The notes under the pieces were generated by a model. The model did no database searches. It saw nothing but the letters and a program-made list of their open reading frames with translations, and was not told where the DNA came from. 64,000 nt of DNA, taken from Anaerolineae bacterium (GTDB lineage: Bacteria > Chloroflexota > Anaerolineae > Aggregatilineales > Phototrophicaceae). Position numbers and translations under genes: made by a program. The stretch lies in assembly GCA_022824365.1 (NCBI GenBank), contig JAJEAA010000029.1, positions 186,001 through 250,000 on the forward strand, read 5' to 3'. Of this stretch, positions 63,141 through 64,000 are shown piece by piece; the first letter of the stretch is position 1; the number at the start of each line of letters is the position of its first letter.

Positions 63141-64000
63141 GTACAATCATCACGCCCAGCAACAGGATCACGGCGCCGGCCGCCTGCCAGCCAGTTGGTA
63201 TCTCGTTGAAGATAATGTATGCCCAAATGGCGCTCAAGACCGGCACCGTTTGAACAGACATCGTCAAGGTCGTTGGCGACATGAACTTAACCACGAAATT
63301 GAGCGCGCCGTGACCAATGATCTGCGCCAGGATTGCCAACAGCAGCACCCAGAGGTATCCACGCAGGTCGTAGCTGACGAGCGGTAGGCCGCTGATTGCA
63401 ATGATAAGCAGTGTGACAAGCGCGCCGCCAGAATATACCAGCCAGATATACGGAACGAAGGAGACGCTGCCCCGCAATCTCCGACCGACAATAATATACA
63501 GGGAAGCCGAGCAGGCGCTGCTTACCGCCAGCAGCACCCCAAGTGTTGGGTTGCCGCCGTCCGTAATGGCAGGTTCCCCCGAAGTGGCGAAGGCGATCAT
63601 AAAGCCGCCGACAAATGCGGCTAGAATGCCGATCCAAACTGCCTTGCCGAGATTCTGTTTGAGCAGAGTCACCTCAAGAAAGGCAACCCAAATCGGGATC
63701 GTCGCGATAAAGGCTTGGTTGACCATTACACTGATATGCTGGAGGGAGGCGACCATTAGCAGGATATTGGCGCCGGATAAGACCCCCGCGCCTACCGCCA
63801 GCCACAGTGTTCTACGAGGCATCGCGACTATCTCTCGCTGGCCCTTGTACCAGATGTAAGGCGCAAACATGAGCACTCCCGTGATCATCCGGCCGAATGA
63901 AACCAGCGCAGGCGGCATGTCGTATTGAAACGCGTAACGCACACAGATGGGACCGAATGACCAGGCAAGAGCCGATAATGCCACAAGGATCCAAAGTTGG
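63112..64000 (-). CDS. EamA/DMT-family transporter, 5' end outside window
   Basis: The minus-strand reading stays open to base 64000, so the protein is incomplete at its N-terminus (the ORF-track start 63984 is a GTG in the middle of helix 1, ILVALSALAWSFGPICVRYAF). At least 296 residues with about ten hydrophobic segments in two EamA repeats: first PPALVSFGRMITGVLMFAPYIW, second LLAVSSACSASLYIIVGRR. Such proteins export amino acids or small metabolites. Substrate unknown. Its 3' end overlaps the SBP gene tail. Confidence 0.85.
   Translation of the reverse strand, partial: QLWILVALSALAWSFGPICVRYAFQYDMPPALVSFGRMITGVLMFAPYIWYKGQREIVAMPRRTLWLAVGAGVLSGANILLMVASLQHISVMVNQAFIATIPIWVAFLEVTLLKQNLGKAVWIGILAAFVGGFMIAFATSGEPAITDGGNPTLGVLLAVSSACSASLYIIVGRRLRGSVSFVPYIWLVYSGGALVTLLIIAISGLPLVSYDLRGYLWVLLLAILAQIIGHGALNFVVKFMSPTTLTMSVQTVPVLSAIWAYIIFNEIPTGWQAAGAVILLLGVMIVLRGQHRSSG

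Overview
The window reads as one stretch of a bacterial chromosome of moderately high GC content, with no mobile element, integrase, rRNA operon or CRISPR array. Lineage is an inference: long sugar-ABC permeases, lipoprotein style, a Rex repressor, F420 biosynthesis genes, a purine/molybdenum-hydroxylase cluster and frequent TTG/GTG starts together fit Chloroflexota (Anaerolineae-like) best, but no 16S or marker phylogeny was possible. Shine-Dalgarno sites and sigma70-type -35/-10 boxes with 16-17 bp spacers are easy to see, and several real starts (TTG or GTG) differ from those in the ORF track.

Layout. (1) 1-9.75 kb, sugar use: a partial (alpha/alpha)6 glycoside hydrolase and a lipoprotein on the minus strand; a DUF971 protein; a maltose-type ABC importer (binding protein, terminator hairpin, two permeases, the second with a barrel-sandwich insertion); a MaoC-type hydratase; GalT. 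(2) 9.8-13.3 kb, housekeeping: tRNA-Leu(CAG) with its own promoter and terminator, a small FtsB/DivIC-like protein, YgfZ and Gmk on the minus strand, FolD. (3) 13.4-38.3 kb, all on the plus strand: a 25-kb accessory block. It starts as a purine-salvage/degradation cluster (8-oxoguanine-deaminase-like protein, adenine deaminase, YgeY, YgeW carbamoyltransferase, carbamate kinase), passes through two PLP enzymes, a glycosyltransferase and two unknown small proteins, then SsnA. Next come six coenzyme F420 genes (NpdG, CofE, FbiB-C-like nitroreductase, CofD, CofC, an LLM F420 oxidoreductase) and a metallophosphoesterase. It ends with a molybdenum hydroxylase (FAD+2Fe-2S fusion, Mo subunit), a 584-residue unknown between its subunits, and a YqeC-MocA fusion whose MocA half has lost its active-site motifs. 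(4) 38.3-47.5 kb: a two-RCK potassium channel, PNP, a membrane protein, FabH/FabF, an SDR, a GNAT and ProC. (5) 47.6-52.3 kb: an ATP synthase F1 operon atpAGDC without delta or Fo genes, bounded by a promoter and a terminator. (6) 52.3-64 kb: MreB-like protein, Rex with a candidate operator, a GbsR/MarR regulator, tRNA-Leu(TAG), trigger factor-ClpP-ClpX, an MBL-fold hydrolase, Obg-NadD, a tandem family-3 binding protein and a partial EamA transporter.

How it works together. The main block resembles the E. coli xdh-ygeWXY-yqeABC-mocA-ssnA region but lacks visible ygeX, hyuA, ygfK and yqeB genes and carries the deazaflavin F420 genes in the middle. A reasonable inference is that purines are deaminated (Ade, guanine-type deaminases), oxidised by the Mo hydroxylase, and that ring-derived carbamoyl groups are turned into ATP by YgeW plus carbamate kinase. 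F420 may act as an electron carrier of the same metabolism. That functional link is a hypothesis from gene order only.
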